From Nocardia mexicana NBRC 108244 (GTDB taxonomy: Bacteria; Actinomycetota; Actinomycetes; Mycobacteriales; Mycobacteriaceae), in the NCBI RefSeq assembly GCF_001613165.1, contig NZ_BDBV01000067.1:56127-120126 (forward strand): 64,000 bases of DNA, given 5' to 3'. A model generated the notes under the pieces. That model ran no database searches and was not told where the DNA came from. It worked only from the letters and a program-made list of their open reading frames with translations. Positions 26,440-35,390 of the stretch are shown here, piece by piece; the stretch's first letter is position 1, and every line of letters begins with the position of its first letter. Both the position numbers and the translations under genes were made by a program.

Positions 26440-29406
26440 TCAGTATGCCTGGATCTTGGCCAGTGCGCTCGTGGGGTCGAGCCCACATCCGCGCTCGTAA
26501 TCGTCTCGGCATTCGCGCAGGGCATCCGCCATCCGCGCGACGTCGGGGTTGGCCGAGTTGGGGCCGCCTCGCAACGCGTGGGCTACGCCGAGGATCTCCG
26601 CTGCCCGACCGGGCTCCCCGTGCCGGTAGGCCAGGTCGGCCATTCCGACTGCCACATGGGCCAGCATCGGCATATCGGGCAGGCCGATGGCGAGGTCTCG
26701 TGCTTCGCTCAGGTAGCGCGCGGCGGCGGTGAGATCGCCGGTAGCCGCCGCGAGGTGTCCCGCACCGGCCGCGTACAGGGCACGTTCGGGTGGGTCGGCG
26801 GCATCCGCGGCATAGGCGAGATGTCGCTGTGCTTCGTCGAGGTCACCGTCGTGGCGAGCCAGGTCGGCGAGGGAGATCCGGGCGAGGGCGATCTCGTGCG
26901 GAGCGGCGCCGCCGGTGAGAACCTCCGTCAAGTGTGCACGCGCGGTATCGACGTCGCCGGCGTCGATGCGGACCATGGCAAGCCAGGCCCGCTGCCCGTC
27001 GTGGGTGCCGAGCTCGCACGACAGCTGCGCCGCCTCGTCCAGCATTGTCAAGGCCTCGGCGGTGTCACCGGCGGTGATCAACGCACTTGCCAGCGACATC
27101 AGCGACAGCGACAACGCCCATCGCTCACCACAGCCGCGAAACCCTTCGGCCGCTCTGGTGATATCCAGTCGGCCTTTGTCGCCCCGGCCCGCTGCACCAT
27201 GCAACAGCGAGCGTGTGAACCACAGCATTCCTCGCGTCCACGGATCGGGGTGTTTCAGATGTGGCTCCAACGTTGCTAATCCGTCGTCGGTTTCGCCGGT
27301 GGCGAGGGCAAGCAAACCGCAGATGAACGCAGCGTTCGGTTCGTGCGCTAAGCCGGGGCGTTGCACGGTGGCCGCGGCGGCACCGAGACTGCCCGCGAAG
27401 GTCGCGTTGAGCAGGTAGGCGGCGGTCGCACGCAACCGCGCCTCGGCTGGGACCGGACCGGGCAGCGAGAGGACCTCGCGCAGTTTCTCTGTGGCTTCCG
27501 CGTGATCGCCGTGGACTGTCCAGAACTGAGCGAGTGCGGCGCCCAACCTGACGGCTGTATCGGTATCTTCGCCGTCGACGGCGAACGCGAGCGCGGCGTT
27601 CATGTTGTCCCGTTCCACAGCAAGCCGGGCGAGCCACGAGAGCTGTGCAGAGCCGCGAAGGTGCGGTTCCGCCTGTTCGGCCAGCTCGAGGAAGTAGGCG
27701 ACGTGGGCGGCGCGCGCGGCGACCAGGCGGCCGGCCGCGGCCAGCCGCCCGACACCGAACTCACGGACGGTGTCGAGCATCCGGTATCGGCCATCCGTGT
27801 ACTCCAGCAGCGATTTGTCGACGAGAGCATGCAGGGTGTCTGCGGTGAGGCCGACGTATTCGGCGGCCTCACCGGAGAAGCTCCCGGGGAAGGCGGCTGC
27901 CTGGTCCGCCGCGGCGCGTTCGGTGTCTTTGAGCAGGTCCCAGCTCCACTCCACGACGGCCCGCAACGTCTGGTGCCGGGGCGGCGCGGCGCGGCTGCCG
28001 CCGGTCAGGAGCAGGAATCGGTCGTCGAGCCGGGCAGCGAGCGTTTCGATCGACATCGAGCGCAGACGAACGGCGGCCAGCTCGATGGCCAGCGGCAAGC
28101 AGTCCAATCGGCGACAGATCCGAGCGACCTCGTCGTTCGGCACAAAGTCGGTTCGCACGCCTCGCGCCCGATCGGTGAACAGCTGCGCCGCGGAGCCCAC
28201 ATCGAGCGGCGCTACCGGGAACAGCACCTCGCCGGTGATGCCGAGCGATTCGCGGCTGGTGGCCAGTATTCGGAGCCGGGGGCAACGGCCGAGTAACTCC
28301 GCCGCCAGCTCCGCTGCCGCCTCGACCACATGCTCGCAACCATCGAGGATCACCACCGTCTCACGGTTCACGAGCGTCTCGACCAGACGAGCCATCGGAT
28401 CGGCCGAATCACGCAAGCCGAGAGCGGCCACCACCGCACGGAGCACTTCCTCGGGACGCGTCACCGGCGCGAGCTCCACCAGCCAAACCGGGATATCCAT
28501 CCCGGCGCCGGTCGCGGTGGCGAGGCGGGTCTTACCGACCCCGCCGGGCCCGACCAAGGTCACCAGCCGATAGTCCAGCAACCGCCGGCCGACCTGACGC
28601 CGATCGGCCTCGCGGCCGACGAAACTCGTCAACGGCGCGCGCAGGTTCCCGCGCCCACGCGACCACTCCACGTCTCCGCGCAGCATTCGAATATGTAGCT
28701 CGCGCAGCTCCGGCCCAGGATCGGTACCCAAGTGCGCCGCGAGCGCGGCGCGGTAGTCCTCGTACGCGGACAGCGCCTCCGCCTGCCTGCCGTCGGCGAT
28801 CAGCGCACGGATGTACAACCTGCGCAACCGCTCCCGTAGCGGGTTGGCGGCGATCAGCTGATTCAGCTCGACCGGCAGCAGAACTCGCTCCGGGGAAGAT
28901 CCGCTCAGCACAGCCTCGATCCGGTCTTCGATGGCAGCGAGCCGCAGTTCGTCCAGCCGCGCGGCCACCGCAGACGCGAACGGCAGATGCGCGACATCGA
29001 CCAGCGGCTCACCGCGCCACAACCCCAGCGCCTCGGTAAGCAGCTCCTGGGCTGCGCCATGACGCCCGGCTCCCAGGGCCCGACGGCCTTCCTCGGCCAG
29101 CCGTTCGAAACGTAGCGCGTCGACCGCGCCGGCCGAAACGTCCAGCCGGTATCCCGCCGTCCCGGCAAGCAGCATCGCCGATTCCGGCAGCGCCCGCCGC
29201 AACCGCGCCACCAGCGAATGCAGAGCGGCATCCGGATGATTCGGAATATCTTCCGGCCACACCGATTCCACCAGCGTCCGTGCCGAGACCACACGGCCCG
29301 CCACCAGCGCCAGCCGTATCAGCAGTGCCCGCGACCGTACCCCGCCCACACCCACGTTTCGATCGTCGACCACAACCCGCAGCGGACCCAGAACCTCGAT
29401 GCGCAC
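26440..29406 (-). CDS. BTAD/NB-ARC/TPR transcriptional regulator (AfsR-like)
   Basis: The 988-residue protein is a large SARP-like regulator. An OmpR-type winged helix (about 1-95: RIEVLGPLRVVVDDRNVGVGG..., SLVARLRRALP) is followed by a bacterial transcriptional activation domain (about 95-245). Then comes an NB-ARC/STAND ATPase with Walker A LVGPGGVGKTRLA and Walker B VVILDGCEHV, and a C-terminal TPR array (about 600-980). Such proteins couple ATP binding to activation of secondary-metabolism or stress genes. The GTG at 29406 follows GGAGAA. It lies 15 kb from the polyketide cluster and its target is unknown. Confidence 0.85.
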   Translation of the reverse strand: MRIEVLGPLRVVVDDRNVGVGGVRSRALLIRLALVAGRVVSARTLVESVWPEDIPNHPDAALHSLVARLRRALPESAMLLAGTAGYRLDVSAGAVDALRFERLAEEGRRALGAGRHGAAQELLTEALGLWRGEPLVDVAHLPFASAVAARLDELRLAAIEDRIEAVLSGSSPERVLLPVELNQLIAANPLRERLRRLYIRALIADGRQAEALSAYEDYRAALAAHLGTDPGPELRELHIRMLRGDVEWSRGRGNLRAPLTSFVGREADRRQVGRRLLDYRLVTLVGPGGVGKTRLATATGAGMDIPVWLVELAPVTRPEEVLRAVVAALGLRDSADPMARLVETLVNRETVVILDGCEHVVEAAAELAAELLGRCPRLRILATSRESLGITGEVLFPVAPLDVGSAAQLFTDRARGVRTDFVPNDEVARICRRLDCLPLAIELAAVRLRSMSIETLAARLDDRFLLLTGGSRAAPPRHQTLRAVVEWSWDLLKDTERAAADQAAAFPGSFSGEAAEYVGLTADTLHALVDKSLLEYTDGRYRMLDTVREFGVGRLAAAGRLVAARAAHVAYFLELAEQAEPHLRGSAQLSWLARLAVERDNMNAALAFAVDGEDTDTAVRLGAALAQFWTVHGDHAEATEKLREVLSLPGPVPAEARLRATAAYLLNATFAGSLGAAAATVQRPGLAHEPNAAFICGLLALATGETDDGLATLEPHLKHPDPWTRGMLWFTRSLLHGAAGRGDKGRLDITRAAEGFRGCGERWALSLSLMSLASALITAGDTAEALTMLDEAAQLSCELGTHDGQRAWLAMVRIDAGDVDTARAHLTEVLTGGAAPHEIALARISLADLARHDGDLDEAQRHLAYAADAADPPERALYAAGAGHLAAATGDLTAAARYLSEARDLAIGLPDMPMLAHVAVGMADLAYRHGEPGRAAEILGVAHALRGGPNSANPDVARMADALRECRDDYERGCGLDPTSALAKIQAY

Positions 29407-29422
29407 ACCACGATTCTCCAGG

Positions 29423-29583
29423 GTCGCCCTCGGGCCGCCGAACTCATCGACCGGCTCGACTACGACACCGACTCGGTCAAGCTGTCCACCGGTGTTCCGG
29501 CCGCGATCGCCATCCGCACGAGCATGCTCGACCGCGCCGCCGCCGAGTTCGTGCGCACCCACCCCGCCGCGGCGTCTGGATAG
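29423..29583 (+). pseudogene. Fragment of a TcmP/PPM1-type methyltransferase gene
   Basis: Plus-strand residues RAAELIDRLDYDTDSVKL...TGVPAAIAIRTSMLDRAAAEFV followed by THPAA look like the N-terminal part of class I methyltransferases of the TcmP/PPM1-like group, where this block precedes the SAM-binding glycine motif. The frame then stops and the catalytic part is missing. It begins right at the 5' end of the AfsR-like gene on the other strand. It is a relic left by a rearrangement. Confidence 0.45.
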
Positions 29584-29663
29584 TCCGCTACCGCTTCTGA
29601 CACTCCCGTGCGCGGTTCTCCCGTCGCGACTTTCACCGATTCGCATTGTCGGTCTGCGCCCGC

Positions 29664-30404
29664 TCATGCGGTCTTCATACGAGCCCGGAACCATTGCAGT
29701 AGAGCGGTATTGGTCATCAGGAGAACGGCGATGCCGCCGAGGATGTAGGGCCAGTAGGGGCCGCCGTCCATGGCCGACCAGAACACTCGGACCGGCCAGT
29801 AGGGCGGCAGGACGCCGAAGGCGAGTTGCCAGGGGTTGTCGAGGAAGAAGAACGGCGCCAGGGGCACGGTGAACACGACCAGTCCGATCACGCGCATGAC
29901 GGCGAGTCCTTCGATCTTGTTGCGGCCGAGAACCGACATCGGCAGGCCGATCACCGGAGCCAGCAGGCCGGACAGCACCGCGACCGGCAGGCTGCGCAAC
30001 CATACCTCCAGGGGCAGCGCGAAGGTGACCGCGAGGGATGCCGCGGTGGTGATCGTGCACACGGCGAACGCCACCAGCATCCGGTAGGCCGGGTACGCCG
30101 CCGGTGGCATCGGGGTGACCCGCAGTGCCGACAGCGTGTGCTGGTCGCGGTCGTCGAGCAGTTGCATGGCGGTGATGGCACCGATGAGCATCGGCGGTCC
30201 GAGGACACAGAATGCGCTGATGAGGAGCGAGTGGTAGGGACCGAGGTCGAAATCCCATTCGCGGGAGACGAATTCGGTGATCCGTGGCAGGAACCAGATG
30301 AACGCCGCGTACACGAACGGGCCCAGGAGCACACCGATCATCAGTGAGTCCCGGCGGAGGAACCGGAGATCGTTGCGGGCGAAGGCCGTCAGTGCACCCA
30401 TCAT
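29664..30404 (-). CDS. ABC exporter permease, second subunit (Rv2686c-Rv2688c-like)
   Basis: This 246-residue protein has six hydrophobic segments in ABC-2 permease style. It starts MGALTAFARNDLRFLRRDSLMIGVLLGPF and has a QLLDDRDQHTLSALRVTPMPPAAY loop that resembles the coupling-helix region of drug exporters. It overlaps the preceding permease as ATGA and has AGGAGG upstream. With the ATPase at 31117 and permease at 30401 it forms a three-gene exporter. Mycobacterial homologues (Rv2686c-Rv2688c) are reported to efflux fluoroquinolones; the substrate here is unknown. Confidence 0.78.
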   Translation of the reverse strand: MMGALTAFARNDLRFLRRDSLMIGVLLGPFVYAAFIWFLPRITEFVSREWDFDLGPYHSLLISAFCVLGPPMLIGAITAMQLLDDRDQHTLSALRVTPMPPAAYPAYRMLVAFAVCTITTAASLAVTFALPLEVWLRSLPVAVLSGLLAPVIGLPMSVLGRNKIEGLAVMRVIGLVVFTVPLAPFFFLDNPWQLAFGVLPPYWPVRVFWSAMDGGPYWPYILGGIAVLLMTNTALLQWFRARMKTA

Positions 30405-31120
30405 CGGCCTCCTTCTCCGTTGACGACATAGGCGTAGAACACCCGCCGAGCGACCCAGCACAGTCCGGCGATGCAGGCAGTGGGATAGCCGAGGGCGTAA
30501 GCGATTTGGGCCCCGGACAGCGAGACCTGGTCGAACGCGGCGCCGAGCAGCAGGATCGAGCCCTCGGTCGGGATCAGGTAGAACGCCGGATGCTGGATGA
30601 CCCCGGAGTAGTCGAACAGCGGCACGGCCGCGAGGGTGAGAATCAGGGTGGAGGGCATGATCCATTCGCTGATCGAGGGGAACAGTGGTGCGGTGACGAA
30701 TCCGGCCAGGATCATCAGCAGTGCCATCGACAGCGCGCCGCCGATCAGGGCGAAGGGATCGAATCGCGGGCCGTAGTCGACGAGGGATACCACGACGCAG
30801 GTCGCGAGCGCGAGTGTGCACATCGACACCAGCTTGGCGGTCAGGTACTCGCCGAATCGCAGCGGCGTGCTCAGCAGGGCGAACAGCGTGCCCTCGCCCT
30901 TTTCGAAGAACACCGCCCCGGCGATGAAGAACAGGAAGAACTCCAGATCTGCCATCAGGACATACGGCATCGCGGTGCCCAGCAGGCTGTCCGGCACCAC
31001 CGCGAGCACACCGGCCCAGAGCACGATGACGAACCCGGTGGCGTAGTAGAACCCGTAGCGGCGCTGCAACCGGAAATCCATCCGGATCGCCGCAGCCAGC
31101 GCGGGTGTCGTGCCGATCAT
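30401..31120 (-). CDS. ABC exporter permease, first subunit
   Basis: This 239-residue membrane protein has about six helices. AAIRMDFRLQRRYGFYYATGFVIVLW and ADLEFFLFFIAGAVFFEKGEGTLFALLSTPLRFGEYL are the segments typical of the fluoroquinolone-exporter-type ABC permease. Its start overlaps the ATPase stop and its stop overlaps the next permease, so the three genes are translationally coupled. The product likely pairs with the 29664 permease to form the membrane pore. Confidence 0.78.
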   Translation of the reverse strand: MIGTTPALAAAIRMDFRLQRRYGFYYATGFVIVLWAGVLAVVPDSLLGTAMPYVLMADLEFFLFFIAGAVFFEKGEGTLFALLSTPLRFGEYLTAKLVSMCTLALATCVVVSLVDYGPRFDPFALIGGALSMALLMILAGFVTAPLFPSISEWIMPSTLILTLAAVPLFDYSGVIQHPAFYLIPTEGSILLLGAAFDQVSLSGAQIAYALGYPTACIAGLCWVARRVFYAYVVNGEGGR

Positions 31121-31977
31121 GCCAGCGCCCTTCCGGTGATGTCGATGAACACGTCCTCCAGGCTCGCTTCCTGACTGTGCAGCGCCTCGATGTGGTGGTC
31201 GTGTGCCAGCGCCCGGAAGGTAGGGTCGTCGGCCAGCCCGTCGAGTGGAAAATCCTTGTGCCGCAGTTCGTTACCGATGCGGTAGGTGGCGCGGACCGTC
31301 CGGCGGCTGCGGCTGATCTTGTGCTCGGCCGGAGTATCCAACGCGGCGATGCGGCCGTCGACCACGAACGCCACCCGGTCGCACAGTTCCTCCGCCGTGG
31401 CCATGTCGTGCGTAGTCAGAAATACCGTGCGGCCTTCGGCCCGGATCTCGCGGATAGTGTCCTTGACTCGCCGGGCGTTGACCGGGTCCATGCCGGAGGT
31501 GGGTTCGTCCAGGAACAACAGCTCGGGCCGATGCAGCAGGGCACGGACGAACACGAGCCGCATCTGCATGCCCTTGGAGAACTTGCCGACCCGGGTGTCC
31601 GCGGCGTCGGCGAGGCCGACCAGGTCGAGCAACGCCGTGGGATCGTCGGTCGGCCGTCCGTACAGCGACGCGAAGAACTCCAGGTTCTCCCGAGCGGTCA
31701 GCTTCTGATAGTGATTGGGCAGCTCGAACGAGACACCGATCCGGTTGAAATACTCTGTGCCCCAACGCTGTGGGTCCTTGCCCCACACCGAGATCGTGCC
31801 GCCGTGCCCGGTGAGCAGTCCGGTGAGGATCTTCTGCGTGGTCGACTTGCCCGCCCCGCTCGGGCCGAGGAAACCGAACACCTCCCCCGCGGCTACCGAG
31901 AAGCTCATGCCGCGCACTGCGGGCTCGGCCGACCTCGGATAGGTGAACGTCAGCTCGTCCACATCGATGACCGTCAT
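31117..31977 (-). CDS. ABC exporter ATP-binding subunit
   Basis: The 286-residue ATPase has Walker A GPSGAGKST, signature VGKFSKGMQMR, Walker B LLFLDEPTSGMDP and H-loop LTTHD. The short C-terminal extension (ALHSQEASLEDVFIDITGRAL) is typical of ABC-2 drug exporters. It is the first gene of the three-gene exporter operon. A perfect 34-base palindrome separates it from the neighbouring exporter at 32-34 kb, so the two units are probably transcribed separately. Confidence 0.88.
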   Translation of the reverse strand: MTVIDVDELTFTYPRSAEPAVRGMSFSVAAGEVFGFLGPSGAGKSTTQKILTGLLTGHGGTISVWGKDPQRWGTEYFNRIGVSFELPNHYQKLTARENLEFFASLYGRPTDDPTALLDLVGLADAADTRVGKFSKGMQMRLVFVRALLHRPELLFLDEPTSGMDPVNARRVKDTIREIRAEGRTVFLTTHDMATAEELCDRVAFVVDGRIAALDTPAEHKISRSRRTVRATYRIGNELRHKDFPLDGLADDPTFRALAHDHHIEALHSQEASLEDVFIDITGRALA

Positions 31978-32006
31978 CGTGCATCACTTCCGTATTCATT
32001 TGCCGC

Positions 32007-32040
32007 TGTTGCCTCGTCCGCCGCGGCGGACGAGGCAACA
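32007..32040. terminator. Perfect 16-bp hairpin between two exporter operons
   Basis: TGTTGCCTCGTCCGCC pairs perfectly with its reverse complement around a two-base centre. There is no U-tract. It lies after the 32065-32904 permease and before the 31977 ATPase start, both on the minus strand. It likely acts as a terminator or 3'-end stabiliser. Confidence 0.55.
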
Positions 32041-32064
32041 GACTGCCGGTATGCGGTGTTGTGT

Positions 32065-32904
32065 TCAGGCGCCCAGGTCGCGGTGGTTGAACCGGTAGGT
32101 CCCCGCGGTGACGAGGACGATCGACGCGACGGCGAGGAGGGCGACGCTGCCCCACTGGAAGCCGTTGCGCAGGGGTTCGCCGTCGAGGTAGTAGTGGAAC
32201 GGCGACAGGTACGCGGCCCAGTCGAGGCCGATCTGCGCGGCGAAGGCGTGTGCGGCGTAGGCGAGGACGCCGACGATCGCGGTGATGGCGAAGACGGTTC
32301 CGCGTCGCCCGGCGGCCGCACCGATCCCGGTGGCCAGGGCGCCGAAGGTCACGCTGAGCAGAACCATGTTCAGGCACTGGGCGGCGAATTGCCCCGGGCT
32401 GACCGACGACAGGTCGGCTCCACCCCGGATCGCGAGCATGGCGAGCCAGACGATCGCGCCGATGCCGGTCGCGGCCAGCACCAGTGCGGCGAAGCGCTGC
32501 AGGATGAGCGTGGTCCGCGTAATCGGGTGGGCCAGTAGCAGATCCAGGGTGCCGGACTCCTCGTCCGCGGCGGTGACGCGGGCGCCCACTGCCGCTCCGA
32601 AGAACATGGCCAGCAGCGGCACGATCAACCCGAACACCGGCCCGCCGAGATATCCGGCGGCGGAGGTGAGGTCGGTCATGTTCAGCGCGTCGCGCAGCCC
32701 CTCGGGGATGTTCTCGGTTTGGGAGGCACCGTTTTTCGCCATCTGCGGGTAGAAGCTGGCATACAGGACGGCGGCCAGCGTCGTCCCGGTCGCCCAGCCG
32801 ATGAGGCTGCGGCGGTTGTCGCGCAGGGTCTTGGTGAGGATGACGGTGCGGGCGGTGGTCACGGCGGGCTCGATCATCGGGGCGATGACTACGGTGGCGC
32901 TCAT
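32065..32904 (-). CDS. ABC-2 exporter permease (with ATPase at 32954)
   Basis: This 279-residue permease has about six hydrophobic segments. TLRDNRRSLIGWATGTTLAAVLYASFYP leads to helix 1, and AADEESGTLDLLLAHPITRTTLILQRF is the conserved coupling loop of ABC-2 permeases. I chose the ATG at 32904 because it better matches family length. The stop and palindrome that follow mark the end of the operon. It works with the adjacent ATPase to export an unknown compound. Confidence 0.78.
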   Translation of the reverse strand: MSATVVIAPMIEPAVTTARTVILTKTLRDNRRSLIGWATGTTLAAVLYASFYPQMAKNGASQTENIPEGLRDALNMTDLTSAAGYLGGPVFGLIVPLLAMFFGAAVGARVTAADEESGTLDLLLAHPITRTTLILQRFAALVLAATGIGAIVWLAMLAIRGGADLSSVSPGQFAAQCLNMVLLSVTFGALATGIGAAAGRRGTVFAITAIVGVLAYAAHAFAAQIGLDWAAYLSPFHYYLDGEPLRNGFQWGSVALLAVASIVLVTAGTYRFNHRDLGA

Positions 32905-32953
32905 GGAAATCGAATTCCTTTGCAAGTGAAGAGGTTCCGGCGAAAGGTGAAGG

Positions 32954-33871
32954 TCAGGCGGCTGGGCGCGGGGCCGCTTCGGCGCCCGCGTAGTGGCTGT
33001 GGAAGATCTCGTCCAGGTGCGGTTCGGTGGTGTGCAGCGCGGTCACCGTGTGCCGTGCGGCCATCTTGATCACGGCATCCGGCGAACCGGCCAGCCCGGC
33101 CCGCAGGACAGTTCCCGACTCGTCCAGGGCCGGATCCACCAGTCCCGCTACGTCGCGAAACTCGTCGGCCGAAACCGGTGCGGCGAACACGATCTCGATG
33201 CGCCGGGTCGCTCCGGCCCGCAGATCGGCGACGGTGTCGAGGGCGACGAGTTCGCCGTCGCGCAGGATGCCGATACGGTCGGCGACCGCCTCGACCTCGT
33301 CCATGATGTGACTGGACATGAACACCGTCTGCCCGTTCGCGGCAGCCTCGCTCACCAGTTCCATGAACGTCTGCTGCACCAGCGGATCCAGCCCCGACGT
33401 CGGTTCGTCGAGGATCAGCAGCTCGGGGGTATGCATGAATGCCTGCACCAGCCCGACCTTCTGCCGGTTGCCCTTCGACAGACTCTTGATCGTGGCGGTC
33501 TGATCGAGGCCGAGCCGGGTGGCCGGGTCGTCGATGCGATGCTGCGGAACCCCTCCGCGCAGATCGCCGAGGAACCGCAGGCACTCGCGCACCCGCTGAC
33601 GGCCGTCGACGACGAAATCGCCTGCCAGGTAACCGATCCGGCGCCGCAGCTCGACTCCCTCGGCGCGCGGGTCCAGGCCCAGCACGGTCGCGCTGCCCGA
33701 GGTCGGACGGATCAGATCCAGCAGCAGCCGGATGGTGGTCGATTTCCCGGCACCGTTGGGTCCGAGGTAGCCGAACACCTCCCCGGCACGCACGTCGAGG
33801 GACAGTCCGGCGAGGCCGCGACGGGCACCGTAGTTCTTGGTGAGGTCGCGGAGTTCGATCGCGTTGTTCAT
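32954..33871 (-). CDS. ABC exporter ATP-binding subunit
   Basis: This 305-residue ATPase has Walker A GPNGAGKSTT, signature LSKGNRQKVGL, Walker B LLILDEPTSGLDP, H-loop SSHI, and a C-terminal extension as in DrrA-type drug exporters. It is divergent from the GbsR/MarR-like gene at 33955 across an 83-base promoter region with an imperfect inverted repeat. This suggests control by that regulator. It is the first gene, followed by the permease at 32065-32904. Confidence 0.88.
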   Translation of the reverse strand: MNNAIELRDLTKNYGARRGLAGLSLDVRAGEVFGYLGPNGAGKSTTIRLLLDLIRPTSGSATVLGLDPRAEGVELRRRIGYLAGDFVVDGRQRVRECLRFLGDLRGGVPQHRIDDPATRLGLDQTATIKSLSKGNRQKVGLVQAFMHTPELLILDEPTSGLDPLVQQTFMELVSEAAANGQTVFMSSHIMDEVEAVADRIGILRDGELVALDTVADLRAGATRRIEIVFAAPVSADEFRDVAGLVDPALDESGTVLRAGLAGSPDAVIKMAARHTVTALHTTEPHLDEIFHSHYAGAEAAPRPAA

Positions 33872-33888
33872 GACTCACACACTAACGA

Positions 33889-33909
33889 ACTTTCAGAGAT
33901 TTGTGAAGT
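33889..33909. promoter_or_regulatory. Imperfect palindrome between ABC ATPase and regulator
   Basis: Arms ACTTTCA and TGTGAAGT are roughly inverted around a 6- to 7-base centre, in an AT-rich patch. GTACTAT near 33940 is a possible -10 for the plus-strand regulator. It lies 35 bases from both start codons, typical for an autoregulated divergent pair. The base pairing is imperfect, so this is only a candidate operator. Confidence 0.35.
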
Positions 33910-33954
33910 CTTTGATTGATGGGAGTTATCTGAGCTATCTGTACTATGTGAGGC

Positions 33955-34419
33955 ATGGACAAAGAACAGCGACTGCGCGACGCCGCCGAACGGCTGGCGC
34001 TGACCCTTGCCCAGGGCGGGATGCAGAAGACCACCGCGCGGGTGATGACCGCGTTGCTCTATACCGAACAGGAGACGATGACCGCCGCCGACCTGTGCGA
34101 GCAGCTGTCGATCTCCACCGGCGCGGCATCGACGGCGGTCAAACAGCTGACCCAGTCGATGATGGTCGAGCGGGTACCGGCACCGGGGAGCCGCCGCGAC
34201 CACTTCCGGTTTCCCCAAGGCGCCTGGTCGCGGCTGTATACCCAGCAGAATGCCCTGCTGAAGGTCATGCAGGACGCGGCCCAGGAAGGCCTGCACGCCG
34301 TCTCCGATAACAGCCCCGCCGCCGACCGGCTCCAGGAAATGCAGGACTTCTACGGCTACATGGCGCAGGAGATGCCCGCCCTGATCGAACGCTGGCACCA
34401 GCGGTACGAGCGTCGGTGA
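33955..34419 (+). CDS. GbsR/MarR-like regulator of the adjacent exporter
   Basis: This 154-residue winged-helix protein starts at the ATG at 33955. Its HTH region reads TARVMTALLYTEQETMTAADLCEQLSISTGAASTAVKQLTQSMMVERVPAPGSRRDHF, the GbsR-type layout in which the wing follows the recognition helix. The C-terminal helical part (QEMQDFYGYMAQEMPALIERWHQRY) matches the two related regulators at 38 kb. It is divergent from the ABC ATPase and likely represses it. Confidence 0.78.
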   Translation: MDKEQRLRDAAERLALTLAQGGMQKTTARVMTALLYTEQETMTAADLCEQLSISTGAASTAVKQLTQSMMVERVPAPGSRRDHFRFPQGAWSRLYTQQNALLKVMQDAAQEGLHAVSDNSPAADRLQEMQDFYGYMAQEMPALIERWHQRYERR

Positions 34420-34449
34420 CCGCGCACTCCCGTCGCATGATCCCGCCGC

Positions 34450-35304
34450 TCACTCGCGTTCGGCGTACACGGTGCACTCCAGATCCGAAACCGGGCCGGT
34501 TCGACCGATCGGGGTCAGATAGCGCGTAGCGAATTGTTGTGCGCCGACCTGTTCGACCAGGCGCCAGCCGTACTCGGCCAGAAGCGCCTCCACCTCGCCG
34601 AGGTTCAGGCCGAAGCGCCAGATTCGATCCTTGACCACGAATCGCTCGTAGAGCACCTGGGCGCCGTAGTCGTTCACGCCGTCGAGGAAGTCACGGCGCA
34701 CGTAGGTGAACGCCAGCCGACTGCCGGACCCGGCCTTGGCCGATACGGCGAGGGTCGCCCGGACGGCTTCCTCGGTCAGGTACTGGGTGACCCCTTCCCA
34801 GACGAACTGTGTTGTGGCCCCGATACGGTAGCCGTGCGCGGCCAAAACCGTTGCGAGGTCCTCGGTTTCGAAGTCGATCGGCACCGCGGTGACGTCGGCG
34901 GCGGGGAGCCGCTGCCGTTTGGCGTCGATATTGACCGGCAGGTCGACCTCGAATACCGGGATCCCGGCCGGAGTTGCCAGCCGCGCTCCGCGGGTATCCA
35001 GCCCTGCGCCGAGAACGACGATGGTGTCGATGCCGTCGCGGACGGCGGCGGCGACGGTGTCGTCGAGGTAGCGTTTGCGGCAGGCGATGCTGTTCCAGAT
35101 CCCCGGTGCCTGCTTATCCGACGCGGCGATCAACCACCGGCGCACGAACCCGCGCCGGGACTGCCGCACCAGCCACCGCACGCCGGGAGGGAGGACGCGG
35201 ACCGCGAGGTCGTCGCGCAGCAGCGCCTCCCCGTCCGGCGCTTGGTTCTCCACGGCCGCGATCACCATGGGACCGACGGCTGTTCCCGCTACCTTGTTCG
35301 CCAT
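34450..35304 (-). CDS. SAM-dependent O-methyltransferase, TcmP/PPM1-like
   Basis: The 284-residue protein lies within the class I group related to polyketide O-methyltransferase TcmP and leucine carboxyl methyltransferases. Blocks include RRWLIAASDKQAPGIWNSIACRKRYLDD, the SAM motif VVLGAGLDTRGARL, and VWEGVTQYLTEEAVRA. The start at 35304 has AGGAGAGG upstream. It sits between two ABC exporters, 7 kb from the polyketide cluster, and could act on its product; that is inference. It resembles the fragment at 29423-29583. Confidence 0.75.
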   Translation of the reverse strand: MANKVAGTAVGPMVIAAVENQAPDGEALLRDDLAVRVLPPGVRWLVRQSRRGFVRRWLIAASDKQAPGIWNSIACRKRYLDDTVAAAVRDGIDTIVVLGAGLDTRGARLATPAGIPVFEVDLPVNIDAKRQRLPAADVTAVPIDFETEDLATVLAAHGYRIGATTQFVWEGVTQYLTEEAVRATLAVSAKAGSGSRLAFTYVRRDFLDGVNDYGAQVLYERFVVKDRIWRFGLNLGEVEALLAEYGWRLVEQVGAQQFATRYLTPIGRTGPVSDLECTVYAERE

Positions 35305-35390
35305 CTGCCTCTCCTGATCCGCTTGTAGCACAACAACACTCGGGTCGAACCGGGGCGCTGAACACCAGAACGCGTCCCGGTCCCGCAGCC

